From NCBI RefSeq assembly GCF_011516645.4, contig NZ_CP088285.1:2684501-2748500 (forward strand): 64,000 bases of DNA. Direction: 5' to 3'. The stretch is from Bradyrhizobium septentrionale. GTDB taxonomy: Bacteria; Pseudomonadota; Alphaproteobacteria; Rhizobiales; Xanthobacteraceae. Within the stretch, counting starts at the first letter, position 1; each line of letters begins with the position of its first letter. The notes below the pieces were generated by a model, which searched no databases, was not told the origin of the DNA, and saw only the letters and a program-made list of their open reading frames with translations. Shown piece after piece: positions 1 through 8,951 of this stretch. The position numbers and the translations under genes were made by a program.

Positions 1-75
1 GCAAGTGCGGGCCACTTTGAGAGCCAGGGCGATCTGCGATACTGGGGCAATAGCATGATCCGATTGAAGGACTAG
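1..75 (+). CDS. C-terminal end of an unknown protein (partial)
   Basis: Frame 1 is open from the window edge to a TAG at 73-75 and gives 24 residues ending in SMIRLKD. The composition looks like a normal protein end, but no family can be named from so little sequence. The gene begins outside the window. The repeat-filled spacer that follows supports a gene ending here. An accidental open frame of this size is possible. Confidence 0.4.
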   Translation, partial: ASAGHFESQGDLRYWGNSMIRLKD

Positions 76-89
76 CCCTGTAGATCAGA

Positions 90-268
90 TATCGTAGCCC
101 GGTTGGAGCCTAGCGCAATCCGGAGGCGGTCTGTCTTCCCCATCCCCCTGAAAGGGGGAAGGTCGGGATGGGGGTCAGCCGCAGGCGACGCTGCATGCGC
201 GGCGAGAGAATATCCCCACCCGCTTTGCTCTGCGAGCAAAGCGACCTCCCCTTTTCAAGGGGAGGTTA
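90..268. repeat. Interspersed palindromic repeats (type A copy 1 plus short companion)
   Basis: Positions 90-122 carry a short GTAGCCCGG...CAATCCGG repeat. Positions 127-268 carry a longer unit: CCCCTGAAAGGGGGAAGG, then GGGATGGGGGTCAGCCGCAGGCGA, then CCCCACCCGCTTTGCTC, then GACCTCCCC with a terminal TTTTCAAGGGGAGG arm. The same unit occurs at about 16439, 16674 and 30872. Both ends can pair on themselves. It lies between two genes and abuts the stop of the TauE gene. Confidence 0.75.
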
Positions 269-1126
269 TGCGCCGCCCACCAGGCTGATCACGAACCGTC
301 CACCGACGATGAAGAGATAGGCCCCGAACGCCACCTCCAGCGCGCGCTTCGACAGCGCGTGGGCAACCTTGACGCCGAGCGGCGCGGTGATCAGCGTGGT
401 CGGCATCACCAAGAGCGCGCCGATCAGCGAGACGTAACCCAGCGCGAACGGCAATTGCAGCGCTGCGACGTCGGGAAAGCGCGCGGCGGCGGGCCAGCCG
501 GCATAGACGTAACCGAGTGCGCCGGGAATCGAGATCAGCACCGCGAGCGCGGACGACGTCGCGACCGCCTGGTGGATCGGCCGGCCGTAGAAGGTCATCA
601 GCAGGTTCGCGAACAGGCCGCCGCCGATGCCCATTAGCGTCGACAGCAGGCCGACGAAGAACCCATAGACCCGCATCAAAAATCCTTTCGGCACATCGTC
701 GCCGAACTTCCAGGTCTCGCGCGCCAGCAGCAATCGCGCGGCCGCCGACCACGCCACCATCACGAACACGATCTTGAACAGCCGCTCCGGCGCAAAGCGC
801 GCGGTGACGCTGCCGGCGGCGACGCCGATCACGATCGGCAGCCACCAGCGCTTCAATATCTCCATGTCGACGGCCCCCCTGCGGTAGTGCGCGCGGAACG
901 AACTCAGCGAGGTCGGGATGATGATCGCGAGCGAGGTTCCGATGCACAGCGGCATCCGCACCTCGAGCGGCACGCCGGCGAGGCGAAAGCATTCGTAGAA
1001 CACCGGCACCAGGATCGCGCCGCCGCCGATGCCGAACAGCCCGGCGAGAAAGCCGGACAGCGCTCCGACCGCGATCAGCAGCAGTGCAAGCTCGAGCAGT
1101 TCTTTCGGATCGAGGCCGGCCATCAC
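266..1126 (-). CDS. Sulfite exporter TauE/SafE family membrane protein
   Basis: A 286-residue integral membrane protein with about eight hydrophobic segments. Two glycine-rich repeats, FLAGLFGIGGGAILVPV near residue 27 and LLSTLMGIGGGLFANLL near residue 160, are the internal duplication typical of TauE/SafE (DUF81) proteins. The family exports or imports small sulfur-containing or organic anions, but the substrate here cannot be read from sequence. Its start overlaps the stop of an upstream small membrane gene by 4 bases (ATGA), so the two are probably translated together. A divergent LysR regulator is the likely controller. Confidence 0.88.
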   Translation of the reverse strand: MMAGLDPKELLELALLLIAVGALSGFLAGLFGIGGGAILVPVFYECFRLAGVPLEVRMPLCIGTSLAIIIPTSLSSFRAHYRRGAVDMEILKRWWLPIVIGVAAGSVTARFAPERLFKIVFVMVAWSAAARLLLARETWKFGDDVPKGFLMRVYGFFVGLLSTLMGIGGGLFANLLMTFYGRPIHQAVATSSALAVLISIPGALGYVYAGWPAAARFPDVAALQLPFALGYVSLIGALLVMPTTLITAPLGVKVAHALSKRALEVAFGAYLFIVGGRFVISLVGGA

Positions 1127-1386
1127 CCTTCCCGTCGTCGGGAGACGTTCGCGTCAGTGCGGTCGGCCAGCCACAACGTGACCAACGCTGCCAACGGAGC
1201 AGCCGCCGCAATCAAAGCAAAGCGGAGTGGGTTTGAAGGCGTTGCGCCCTGCATCAGCAACGCCAGGACGTCGACTAGCAGGCCGGCGCACGAGAAAACA
1301 AGCAGGATGGCCGGATCGTCGGCACTGGCGCGGCCGGCGGTTCTGCGGCGTCCGAGGGAATTCGGATGGAGGGAAGTTGAGGCCAT
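1123..1386 (-). CDS. Small membrane protein coupled to TauE gene
   Basis: An 87-residue protein with two hydrophobic stretches (about residues 28-45 and 53-72) and basic ends. I recognise no domain. Its stop overlaps the start of the TauE/SafE gene by 4 bases, which suggests translational coupling and a shared role. It is the first gene of this pair downstream of the promoter region shared with the divergent LysR gene. Confidence 0.6.
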   Translation of the reverse strand: MASTSLHPNSLGRRRTAGRASADDPAILLVFSCAGLLVDVLALLMQGATPSNPLRFALIAAAAPLAALVTLWLADRTDANVSRRREG

Positions 1387-1438
1387 GTCGCGCTCCTCGA
1401 ATCGGGGAGCGGGCAGACTAGACCCTTCTCAAATACGG

Positions 1439-1464
1439 GAGTTTTGCTCGAAATGAGCAAACTC
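1439..1464. promoter_or_regulatory. Inverted repeat in the LysR/TauE divergent promoter
   Basis: TTTGCTC and GAGCAAA are perfect 7-base arms around a GAAAT spacer, extended by GAG/CTC with one bulged base. The site is 27 bases before the LysR start and 53 bases before the divergent small membrane gene. A LysR-type autoregulatory site is the natural reading. That assignment rests on position and symmetry only. Confidence 0.5.
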
Positions 1465-1490
1465 TCTTGCGAAATACGGAAGGATCGGGC

Positions 1491-2411
1491 TTGGACCAGC
1501 TAGCGGCGATGGCGGCCTTTGTCCGCGCGGTCGATACCGGCAGCCTGTCGGCGGCGGCGCGCTCGCTGCCGAGCTCGCTGACCGCGGTGAGCCGCCAGAT
1601 CAGCGCCCTGGAAGAGCATTTCGGCACCCGCCTGCTGCTGCGCACCACGCGTCAGCTCGCACTCACCGATGACGGCCGCATCCTCTACGAGCGCGCGAAA
1701 TTGATTCTCGGCGAAGTCAGGGAGATCGAGGCGACGCTGGCGCGCGACCCGCACCAGCCATCGGGTCGGATTCGGATCAGCTCACCGAGCCTGATCGGGC
1801 GGCTCGTGATCGCGCCGCTGCTGAGCGAGTTTCTGCGCCGTTATCCCGCTGTTGCCGTCGACCTGCTGTTGATCGACCGCGCCGTCGACATGGTCGAGGA
1901 AGACATCCATCTGGCCATTCGCATCGGCCGCTTGCGCGATTCGCAGCTGGTCACGCGCAAGCTCACCGATCTCCAGATGATCGTGTGCGCATCGCCGGAC
2001 TATCTGGCGCGGCGCGGCGAGCCGCGGACGCCGGGCGATCTTGCAGGTCATGACTGCCTGGTGTTTTCCGATTCGCCTGGAAGCGCGGAGTGGCGCTTTG
2101 CTGATGGCTCGAAGACGGGTCGCAAATTCCGCATATCCGGTCGGCTCTGGATGAATAGCCTCGACGCGCTGGTTGGTGCGGCGCGGGATGGTGCGGGCAT
2201 CGTCCGCGTGCCGTCGTGGCAAGTGCAGTCCGATCTCGCGAGCGGCCGCCTGCAACGGCTGCTGATCGACCATGAGCCGGCGCCGACGCCGCTGCATCTG
2301 ATGCTTCAGCCGTCGCGCCTGGCATCGCCTAAGATCAGGGCATTCGTCGATTATCTGGTGGAACAGTGGGGCAAAATCGACGCGTTCCGGAGCCCGTCAG
2401 CGCGCAGTTAA
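1491..2411 (+). CDS. LysR family transcriptional regulator
   Basis: A 306-residue protein with an N-terminal winged helix-turn-helix (FVRAVDTGSLSAAAR at about residues 8-22, then SRQISALEEHFGTRLLLRTTR spread over 31-51) and a LysR substrate-binding domain in the rest. The LLLRTTRQLALTDDG segment places it in the large CrgA/AaeR-like branch. I chose TTG at 1491 because GGAAGGA at 1478-1484 gives a well-placed ribosome site and the product begins MDQLAAM, as is usual in the family. A longer start at TTG 1467 would overlap this site. It is divergent from the TauE pair, its probable target. Confidence 0.9.
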   Translation: MDQLAAMAAFVRAVDTGSLSAAARSLPSSLTAVSRQISALEEHFGTRLLLRTTRQLALTDDGRILYERAKLILGEVREIEATLARDPHQPSGRIRISSPSLIGRLVIAPLLSEFLRRYPAVAVDLLLIDRAVDMVEEDIHLAIRIGRLRDSQLVTRKLTDLQMIVCASPDYLARRGEPRTPGDLAGHDCLVFSDSPGSAEWRFADGSKTGRKFRISGRLWMNSLDALVGAARDGAGIVRVPSWQVQSDLASGRLQRLLIDHEPAPTPLHLMLQPSRLASPKIRAFVDYLVEQWGKIDAFRSPSARS

Positions 2412-2470
2412 TCGCGCCTGGCCACACGCAGATATCAAGATTCACTTCTTAGTTCATCAGGCCTTGCATC

Positions 2471-2480
2471 TGGTATACCA
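2471..2480. promoter_or_regulatory. TGGTATACCA palindrome upstream of sdhC
   Basis: A perfect 10-base palindrome, 161 bases before sdhC, in the 229-base gap after the LysR gene. Its GT..AC core resembles GntR-family operators. Short palindromes occur by chance, so this is only a candidate site for control of sdh. Confidence 0.25.
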
Positions 2481-2640
2481 CACTGCGGATCAACCAGAAT
2501 TCGGCAAGTCTAACAATGAACTTCGGTTCGACCGAAGGCTAATTGGCCGTTGCGCGGGCTGATCCGACTCCGTAAATAGAACACCTCTACCGCGTTCCCC
2601 GATGGGCCGGCCGCGGTCCCTCACACCATAAAGCCCGCCG

Positions 2641-3036
2641 ATGACCGCCAGGATCGAACGACCGCTTTCACCCCATTTGCAGACCTACCGGTGGACGCTG
2701 ACGATGGCGCTGTCCATCGTCCACCGCGCCACAGGTGTGGCACTCTATTTCGGCACCCTGCTGCTCGCCTGGTGGCTGATCGCAGCCGCCTCCGGCCCCT
2801 CCGCCTACGCCAATGTCCAGGCCTTCACCGGCAGTGTGATCGGCAAGCTGATCGTGTTCGGCTACACGTGGGCGCTGATGCACCATCTGTGCAGCGGCAT
2901 CCGGCATTTCGTCTGGGATCTCGGCTACGGCTTCAAGGCCAATGAGCGCGAAGCGCTGACCTGGGGTGCGCTGGTTGCCGGCGTTGCGCTGACCGTCCTG
3001 ATCTGGACTGTCTACGCCATCGGAGGTGGACGATGA
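2641..3036 (+). CDS. sdhC: Succinate dehydrogenase cytochrome b556 subunit
   Basis: A 131-residue membrane anchor of complex II with three hydrophobic helices. RPLSPHLQTYRW near the N-terminus, the SIVHRATGVAL helix (His and Ser near haem and quinone) and the HHLCSGIRHFVWD motif around residue 81 are SdhC signatures; the last includes a haem-ligand histidine. It anchors SdhAB to the inner membrane and passes electrons to ubiquinone. First gene of sdhCDAB, it overlaps sdhD by 4 bases. Confidence 0.96.
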   Translation: MTARIERPLSPHLQTYRWTLTMALSIVHRATGVALYFGTLLLAWWLIAAASGPSAYANVQAFTGSVIGKLIVFGYTWALMHHLCSGIRHFVWDLGYGFKANEREALTWGALVAGVALTVLIWTVYAIGGGR

Positions 3037-3425
3037 GCGGCCGTTCCTCGATGCGCACGCCGCTGGAGCGCGTCCGCGGTCTCGGGTCCGCGCATACCGG
3101 CACCGGCGACTTCTGGCGCCAGCGCCTCACCGCAGTTGCGATGACGCTGCTGATCGTTCCCGTGATCGTGGTGGTGATCATGCTGACCGGCCGCAACCAT
3201 GCCGGCGCGGCGCAGATCCTCGGCTCGATCCCGATCGCCATCATCCTGCTGCTCTTCATCATTGCCAGCACCTGGCACATGAAGATCGGCATGCAGGTCG
3301 TGATCGAAGACTACATCCACAACGAGAAGCTGAAGATCGCCAGCGTGATGGCGAACAACTTCTTCTGCGTCGCGGTCGCATTGGCCTCGATCTACGCAAT
3401 CCTCAAATTGTCGTCGGGAGTATAA
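3033..3425 (+). CDS. sdhD: Succinate dehydrogenase hydrophobic anchor subunit
   Basis: A 130-residue protein with three transmembrane helices, the second membrane subunit of complex II. RTPLERVRGLGSA and TGDFWRQRLTAVAM at the N-terminus and the STWHMKIGMQVVIEDYIH segment at about residues 83-100 match alphaproteobacterial SdhD; the histidines there are candidate haem/quinone residues. It starts inside the end of sdhC (ATGA overlap) and is followed 3 bases later by sdhA. Confidence 0.95.
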   Translation: MSGRSSMRTPLERVRGLGSAHTGTGDFWRQRLTAVAMTLLIVPVIVVVIMLTGRNHAGAAQILGSIPIAIILLLFIIASTWHMKIGMQVVIEDYIHNEKLKIASVMANNFFCVAVALASIYAILKLSSGV

Positions 3426-3428
3426 CCC

Positions 3429-5267
3429 ATGGCCGGTGAAGGAAACGGCAAGGCCACCAACGGTGGCCCGGCCACGAACGGCAAGGCCTACCCGATCCAG
3501 GACCACACCTACGACGTCGTCGTGGTCGGCGCCGGCGGCGCGGGCCTGCGCGCCGTGGTCGGCTGCTCGGAAGCGGGCCTGCGCACCGCCTGCATCACCA
3601 AGGTGTTCCCGACCCGCTCGCACACCGTTGCGGCGCAGGGCGGCATCTCGGCCTCGCTCGGCAACATGCACCAGGACGACTGGCGCTGGCACATGTACGA
3701 CACCGTGAAGGGGTCGGACTGGCTCGGCGACCAGGACGCGATCGAATACATGGTGCGCAACGCGCCCGACGCGGTCTACGAACTCGAGCATTGGGGCGTG
3801 CCGTTCTCGCGCACCGAGGACGGCAAGATCTATCAGCGTCCGTTCGGCGGCATGACCATCGACTTCGGCAAGAGCCAGGCGCAGCGCACCTGCGCCGCCG
3901 CCGACCGCACCGGTCACGCCATGCTGCACACGATGTACGGCCAGTCGCTGCGCCACTCGGCCGAGTTCTTCATCGAATTCTTCGCCATCGACCTGATCAT
4001 GGACGACCAGGGCGTCTGCCGCGGCGTCATCGCGCTCAAGCTCGACGACGGCACGCTGCATCGCTTCCGCGCCCAGACCACGATCCTGGCGACCGGCGGC
4101 TATGGCCGCGCTTACGCCTCCTGCACCTCGGCGCACACCTGCACCGGCGACGGCGGCGGCATGGTGCTGCGTGCCGGCCTGCCGCTGCAGGACATGGAGT
4201 TCGTCCAGTTCCATCCGACCGGCATCTACGGCTCGGGCTGCCTCGTCACCGAGGGCGCGCGCGGCGAAGGCGGCTATCTCGTCAACTCCGAAGGTGAGCG
4301 CTTCATGGAGCGCTACGCGCCGTCGGCCAAGGACCTCGCCTCGCGCGACGTCGTCTCGCGCGCGATGACGATCGAGATCCGCGAAGGCCGCGGCGTCGGC
4401 AAGAAGAAGGATCACATCTTCCTGCACCTCGATCACCTCGATCCGAAGGTGCTGCATGAGCGGCTGCCGGGCATCTCCGAATCGGCGAAGATCTTCGCCA
4501 ATGTCGACGTCACCCGCGAGCCGATTCCGATCGTGCCGACCGTGCACTACAACATGGGCGGCATTGCCACGAACTATCACGCCGAGGTGCTGACCAAGCG
4601 CAACGGCGACGACAATTCGGTGGTGCCGGGCCTGATGGCGATCGGTGAAGCCGCCTGCGTTTCGGTGCACGGCGCCAACCGCCTCGGCTCCAACTCGCTG
4701 ATCGACCTCGTGGTGTTCGGCCGCGCTGCCGCGCTGCGCCTTGCCGACAAGCTGACGGCGAACGCCAAGCAGCCGGAGCTGCCGAAGGATTCGTCCGACC
4801 TCGCGCTCGGCCGGCTCGACCACTTCCGTCATGCCTCCGGCGGCACGCCGACCGCCAAGCTGCGCGACAGCATGCAGCATGTGATGCAGAACAATTGCGC
4901 GGTGTTCCGCACCGGCGACGTGCTGCAGGAAGGCCAGAACCTGATCCACAAGGTCTATGGCGGCGTCGGCGACATCTCGGTTTCGGACCGCTCGCTGGTG
5001 TGGAATTCCGACCTGATCGAGACGCTGGAATTCGACAATCTGATCGTGCAGGCGATCGTGACGATGGATTCGGCGGCCAACCGCACCGAGAGCCGCGGCG
5101 CGCATGCTCGCGAGGATTTCTCCGCGCGCGACGACAAGAACTGGATGAAGCACACGCTGACCTGGATCGATCCGGCCGGCAAGACGGCGATCGATTATCG
5201 TCCCGTCCACGACTACACGATGACCAACGACGTGCAGTACATCCCGCCGAAGGCGCGGGTCTACTGA
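3429..5267 (+). CDS. sdhA: Succinate dehydrogenase flavoprotein subunit
   Basis: A 612-residue catalytic subunit that oxidises succinate to fumarate in the TCA cycle and respiratory chain. The dinucleotide motif [13 protein letters not shown] is near residues 30-42, and HTVAAQGG at 65-72 holds the histidine that binds FAD covalently. [12 protein letters not shown] and the RGEGG loop belong to the active site. The length is normal for alphaproteobacteria, with a Gly/Asn/Lys-rich N-terminal extension before the FAD domain. ATG 3429 lies directly after sdhD. A 732-residue open frame antisense to this gene is a codon-bias artefact. Confidence 0.98.
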   Translation: MAGEGNGKATNGGPATNGKAYPIQDHTYDVVVVGAGGAGLRAVVGCSEAGLRTACITKVFPTRSHTVAAQGGISASLGNMHQDDWRWHMYDTVKGSDWLGDQDAIEYMVRNAPDAVYELEHWGVPFSRTEDGKIYQRPFGGMTIDFGKSQAQRTCAAADRTGHAMLHTMYGQSLRHSAEFFIEFFAIDLIMDDQGVCRGVIALKLDDGTLHRFRAQTTILATGGYGRAYASCTSAHTCTGDGGGMVLRAGLPLQDMEFVQFHPTGIYGSGCLVTEGARGEGGYLVNSEGERFMERYAPSAKDLASRDVVSRAMTIEIREGRGVGKKKDHIFLHLDHLDPKVLHERLPGISESAKIFANVDVTREPIPIVPTVHYNMGGIATNYHAEVLTKRNGDDNSVVPGLMAIGEAACVSVHGANRLGSNSLIDLVVFGRAAALRLADKLTANAKQPELPKDSSDLALGRLDHFRHASGGTPTAKLRDSMQHVMQNNCAVFRTGDVLQEGQNLIHKVYGGVGDISVSDRSLVWNSDLIETLEFDNLIVQAIVTMDSAANRTESRGAHAREDFSARDDKNWMKHTLTWIDPAGKTAIDYRPVHDYTMTNDVQYIPPKARVY

Positions 5268-5285
5268 GAACGAAGGCGAGCAAGC

Positions 5286-6071
5286 ATGGTTGAATTCGCA
5301 CTTCCGAAGAATTCGAAGATTTCCGGCGGCAAGACCTGGCCGAAGCCTTCAGGCGCCACCGAGACGCGCGAATTCCGCGTCTACCGCTGGAATCCGGACG
5401 ACGGCAAGAATCCGAGCGTCGACACTTATTATGTCGACACCCATGATTGCGGCCCGATGGTGCTGGACGGTCTGATCTGGATCAAGAACCACATCGACCC
5501 GACGCTGACCTTCCGCCGCTCCTGCCGCGAAGGCGTCTGCGGCTCCTGCGCGATGAACATCGACGGCCAGAACACGCTGGCCTGCACCAAGTCGATGCAC
5601 GACGTCGGCGCTGGCGGCGCGGTCAAGGTCAATCCGCTGCCGCACCAGCCGGTGGTGAAGGACCTCGTTCCCGACCTCACCAATTTCTACGCCCAGTATG
5701 CCTCGATCGAGCCGTGGCTGAAGACCACGACGCCGACGCCGCAGAAGGAGTGGAGGCAGAGCCACGAGGACCGCGAGAAGCTCGACGGCCTCTACGAGTG
5801 CATCCTGTGCGCCTGCTGCTCGACCTCCTGCCCGAGCTACTGGTGGAACAGCGAACGCTTCCTCGGCCCCGCCGCACTGCTGCAGGCGACACGCTGGGTC
5901 ACCGACTCCCGCGACGAGGCGACCGGCGAGCGGCTCGACAATCTCGAGGATCCGTTCCGGCTCTATCGCTGCCACACCATCATGAACTGCGCCAAGGCGT
6001 GCCCGAAAGGCCTCAACCCTTCCGAAGCGATCGCCGAGCTCAAGTTCAAGCTGGTCGAACGCCAGATCTGA
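5286..6071 (+). CDS. sdhB: Succinate dehydrogenase iron-sulfur subunit
   Basis: A 261-residue electron-transfer subunit. The 2Fe-2S ligands are C80, C85, C88 (CREGVCGSC) and C100. The 4Fe-4S and 3Fe-4S ligands lie in [15 protein letters not shown] (about 172-186) and [14 protein letters not shown] (about 231-244). It is the last gene of sdhCDAB, 18 bases after sdhA with GAACGAAGGCGAGC as the ribosome-site region. The next gene is convergent. Confidence 0.98.
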   Translation: MVEFALPKNSKISGGKTWPKPSGATETREFRVYRWNPDDGKNPSVDTYYVDTHDCGPMVLDGLIWIKNHIDPTLTFRRSCREGVCGSCAMNIDGQNTLACTKSMHDVGAGGAVKVNPLPHQPVVKDLVPDLTNFYAQYASIEPWLKTTTPTPQKEWRQSHEDREKLDGLYECILCACCSTSCPSYWWNSERFLGPAALLQATRWVTDSRDEATGERLDNLEDPFRLYRCHTIMNCAKACPKGLNPSEAIAELKFKLVERQI

Positions 6072-6099
6072 TCCGACACGGCCGCGGCCGGCGCTGTTA

Positions 6100-8850
6100 T
6101 CAGCGGCCGGCCGCAGCGGTCCGGATCAGGATGTCAGCGCCGACGGCATCGACGCCAGGCCGATCGAGATCGAGCACGACATCGACGATGCTGTGATCGT
6201 CCGGATCCATCGTGACGGTGAAGCCGAGATCGCGGCACATCCCGATCATCGTGGTGTTCTCGGTCAGCACCTGCCCGGACAGCCGCTTCAATCCCTCCGC
6301 CTTCGCGTAGTGGATCAAGAGCTGCATCAGCGCCCAGCCAAGCCCTTTGCCCTTGAGATCGGACTGCAGCAGGATCGCGTATTCAGCGTTCTGGTACAGC
6401 GAGTCCGAATGCAGCCGGACCGCGCCCATCATCTTGCCGGTGTTCGGGTCCAGCGCCACGAAGGCCATCGCGCGCGCATAATCGAGCTGGGTCAGGCGCG
6501 CGATGAATGCGTGCGAGAATTCCTTCATCGCGTGGAAGAAGCGCAGCCGGAGGTCTTCGGCGGTCACGCGCTTGAAGAACTCGCCGACCATCGGCTCGTC
6601 CTCCGGCCGCATCGGGCGCACCGTGACGCGCGAGCCGTCGCGTAACGCAAGCTCGCCCTCCCATTGCGACGGATAGGGCCGCACCGCGAGCCGGGTCTGG
6701 CCGGCAAACAGCAGCGCCGGCTTGCGGATCGCCACCCGCGCATCGAGCGCGAGCACGCCGCTCTCGTCGGCGAGCATCGGATTGATATCGAGTTCGGCGA
6801 CCTCGGGAATGTCGGCCGCCATCTGCGCCAGCTTGACGAGGGTGAGCGGCACCACACCGACCGGAACGGCCGGCACATCGCGATAGCCGCCGAGCAGCCG
6901 CGAGACGCGGGTGCGTCCGACCAGCTCACGCGCCAGATTCATGTCGAGCGGCGGCAGCGCCAGCGCCTTGTCGTTGATCACCTCGACCGCGGAGCCGCCG
7001 CGGCCGAACACGATCACCGGACCGAAGGTCGGATCGTCGGCGATGCCGAGGATCAGTTCGCGCGCCGCGCGTCGCACGATCATCGGCTGGATCGTCACGC
7101 CCTGCAGCTTCGCGCCGGGCCGCGCGCTTCGTGCGCGCTCCATCACGGTTCTGGCGGCCTCGACGACGCTGTCCCTGGTGCGCAGATCGAGGATGATCCC
7201 ACCGACGTCGGAGGCGTGGCGAATGTCGCGCGAGAACACCCTGACCACGATCGCGCGCCCCTCGGCGAGGAACGGCGCCGCCTTCTCGGCGGCATCCTCG
7301 GCACTCTCGGCGACGATGGTCGTCACGATCGGGATATCGTAGGCCTCGAACAGGGCGACGATCTCGGGCGGATCGAGCCAGGCGCGCCCCTCCGACAATG
7401 CTTTCACGACCACATGCCGCGCCGCGGCGGTCTCCGGCATGAACACCGATGCGATACCCGGCGGGATCGCGGCGAGCGCGGTAGAGGCCTCGCGATAGCG
7501 CACCAGATACATGAAGGCGCGCACCGCATCGTCCTCGGTCGGGAAATGCGGAATCCTCGCCGCCTCGAAGATCGCGCCGGTGCGCTCGTCGGCGCCGACC
7601 CACGCCGCGAGCACCAGGGCCGCCACTGCACTCCGCTTCGACCTGCGATCGCGAACGCATTGCGCCACGGCCTCGGCAATCCCCTCGGCAGGCGCCACCG
7701 CCATTTCCACATTCGCGACCAGCACCGCATCGCTGTTGGCGTCATCGAGCAGCGCATTGAGCGCCACCACGTAGCGGGCGGCATCCGCATCGCCGGCGAT
7801 GTCGACGGGATTGGCGCGCGACCAGCCCGGCGGCAACTCCTTGTCGAGCCGTTCAATCGTCTCCGCCGTCAATGTCGCGGGAACGCCGCCGAGCTCGGCC
7901 AGCCGGTCGGTCGCGAGAATGCCGAGCCCGCCGCCATTGGTCAGGATCGCCAGCCGGTTGCCGCGCGGGACGAACCCGCGGCCGAGCAACTCGGCGCAAT
8001 CGAACAGCTGGCGAAGGTCGTAGACCCGCAGCATGCCGGCGCGGCGGAACGCGGCGTCGTAGATCGCGTCCGAGCCGGCCAGCGCGCCGGTGTGGGTCGC
8101 GGCGGCCTTCGCGCCCGGCGCCATCCGTCCCGACTTGACGACGATGACCGGCTTCAGCCGCGCCGCGGCGCGCGCCGCCGACATGAACTTGCGCGCATCC
8201 TTGACGGCCTCGAGGTAGATCAGGATCGCGCTGGTATGATCGTCGAGCGCGAAATAATCGAGCAGGTCGGCGACGTCGACATCGAGCTGGTCGCCGATCG
8301 AGGCGATGCCGGAGAAGCCGAGCCGCCGCTCCGCCGCCCACTCGATCATCGCCGCCGCGACCGCGCCGGACTGCGAGATCAGGGCGACGTGCCCGTCGGA
8401 CGGCTGATGCGCGGCGAAGCTCGCATTGAGCTTCGCATGCGGCACCATGATGCCCATGCAATTGGGCCCGATCAGGCGCATGCCATGCCGCCGCGCCGTC
8501 TGCTCCGCGGTCTCCGCGAGCGAGCCCGCGCCGTGACCGAGACCGGCCGACAGGATCGCCGCACCGGCGACGCCGGCGAGGCCAGCCTCCGCCACGATCT
8601 CCGGGACCGCTGCCGCCGGCGCACTGATGACGACGAGGTCCGGCACGAACGGCAGCGACTTCAGATCCGGAACGGTCGGCTCGCCGTCGACATCGGCATA
8701 CTGCCGATTGACCACCCCGACGCGGCCGGTGAAGCCGCTCGCCTTGACGTTTCGCAGCACCGCCGCGCCGAGCGACGACGGTCGCGAGCTGCCGCCGACG
8801 ATCGCGATGCTTCGCGGCGAAAATACCCGCTCCAGGCCGAACGTCGACAT
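6100..8850 (-). CDS. Acyl-CoA synthetase (ADP-forming)-like / GNAT acetyltransferase fusion (Pat-like)
   Basis: A 916-residue protein. Residues about 1-140 form a CoA-binding Rossmann domain (SIAIVGGSSRPSSLG), followed by succinyl-CoA-ligase-like domains (IGPNCMGIM, SQSGAVAAAM), an ATP-grasp region (about 490-720) and a C-terminal GNAT domain (about 745-900; MRPEDEPMVGEFF, LKGKGLGWALMQLL). This architecture is that of Pat/PatZ enzymes, which acetylate lysines of metabolic enzymes such as acetyl-CoA synthetase. In those proteins the synthetase half is often catalytically dead and senses acetyl-CoA. Substrates here are unknown. It stands alone, convergent with sdhB and separated from feoB by about 100 bases. 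Confidence 0.9.
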   Translation of the reverse strand: MSTFGLERVFSPRSIAIVGGSSRPSSLGAAVLRNVKASGFTGRVGVVNRQYADVDGEPTVPDLKSLPFVPDLVVISAPAAAVPEIVAEAGLAGVAGAAILSAGLGHGAGSLAETAEQTARRHGMRLIGPNCMGIMVPHAKLNASFAAHQPSDGHVALISQSGAVAAAMIEWAAERRLGFSGIASIGDQLDVDVADLLDYFALDDHTSAILIYLEAVKDARKFMSAARAAARLKPVIVVKSGRMAPGAKAAATHTGALAGSDAIYDAAFRRAGMLRVYDLRQLFDCAELLGRGFVPRGNRLAILTNGGGLGILATDRLAELGGVPATLTAETIERLDKELPPGWSRANPVDIAGDADAARYVVALNALLDDANSDAVLVANVEMAVAPAEGIAEAVAQCVRDRRSKRSAVAALVLAAWVGADERTGAIFEAARIPHFPTEDDAVRAFMYLVRYREASTALAAIPPGIASVFMPETAAARHVVVKALSEGRAWLDPPEIVALFEAYDIPIVTTIVAESAEDAAEKAAPFLAEGRAIVVRVFSRDIRHASDVGGIILDLRTRDSVVEAARTVMERARSARPGAKLQGVTIQPMIVRRAARELILGIADDPTFGPVIVFGRGGSAVEVINDKALALPPLDMNLARELVGRTRVSRLLGGYRDVPAVPVGVVPLTLVKLAQMAADIPEVAELDINPMLADESGVLALDARVAIRKPALLFAGQTRLAVRPYPSQWEGELALRDGSRVTVRPMRPEDEPMVGEFFKRVTAEDLRLRFFHAMKEFSHAFIARLTQLDYARAMAFVALDPNTGKMMGAVRLHSDSLYQNAEYAILLQSDLKGKGLGWALMQLLIHYAKAEGLKRLSGQVLTENTTMIGMCRDLGFTVTMDPDDHSIVDVVLDLDRPGVDAVGADILIRTAAAGR

Positions 8851-8951
8851 TGCGTGGTCTCGCAGGGAACAAGCGGACGCCGGTAGCGCGCCCGCGAATG
8901 AACTCTACTTCGTCATTCGACCAGTTGCACCCATTGAGCCGGACGGTCCCG

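Noticed and set aside
3012..5210. 732-codon open frame antisense to sdhA
   Set aside because: It mirrors sdhA codon bias. The product is rich in Arg, Ala, His and Val with no domain, and sdhA is certain.
6664..8886. 740-codon open frame antisense to the Pat-like gene
   Set aside because: Same antisense effect of high-GC codons; Arg/His-rich product without structure.
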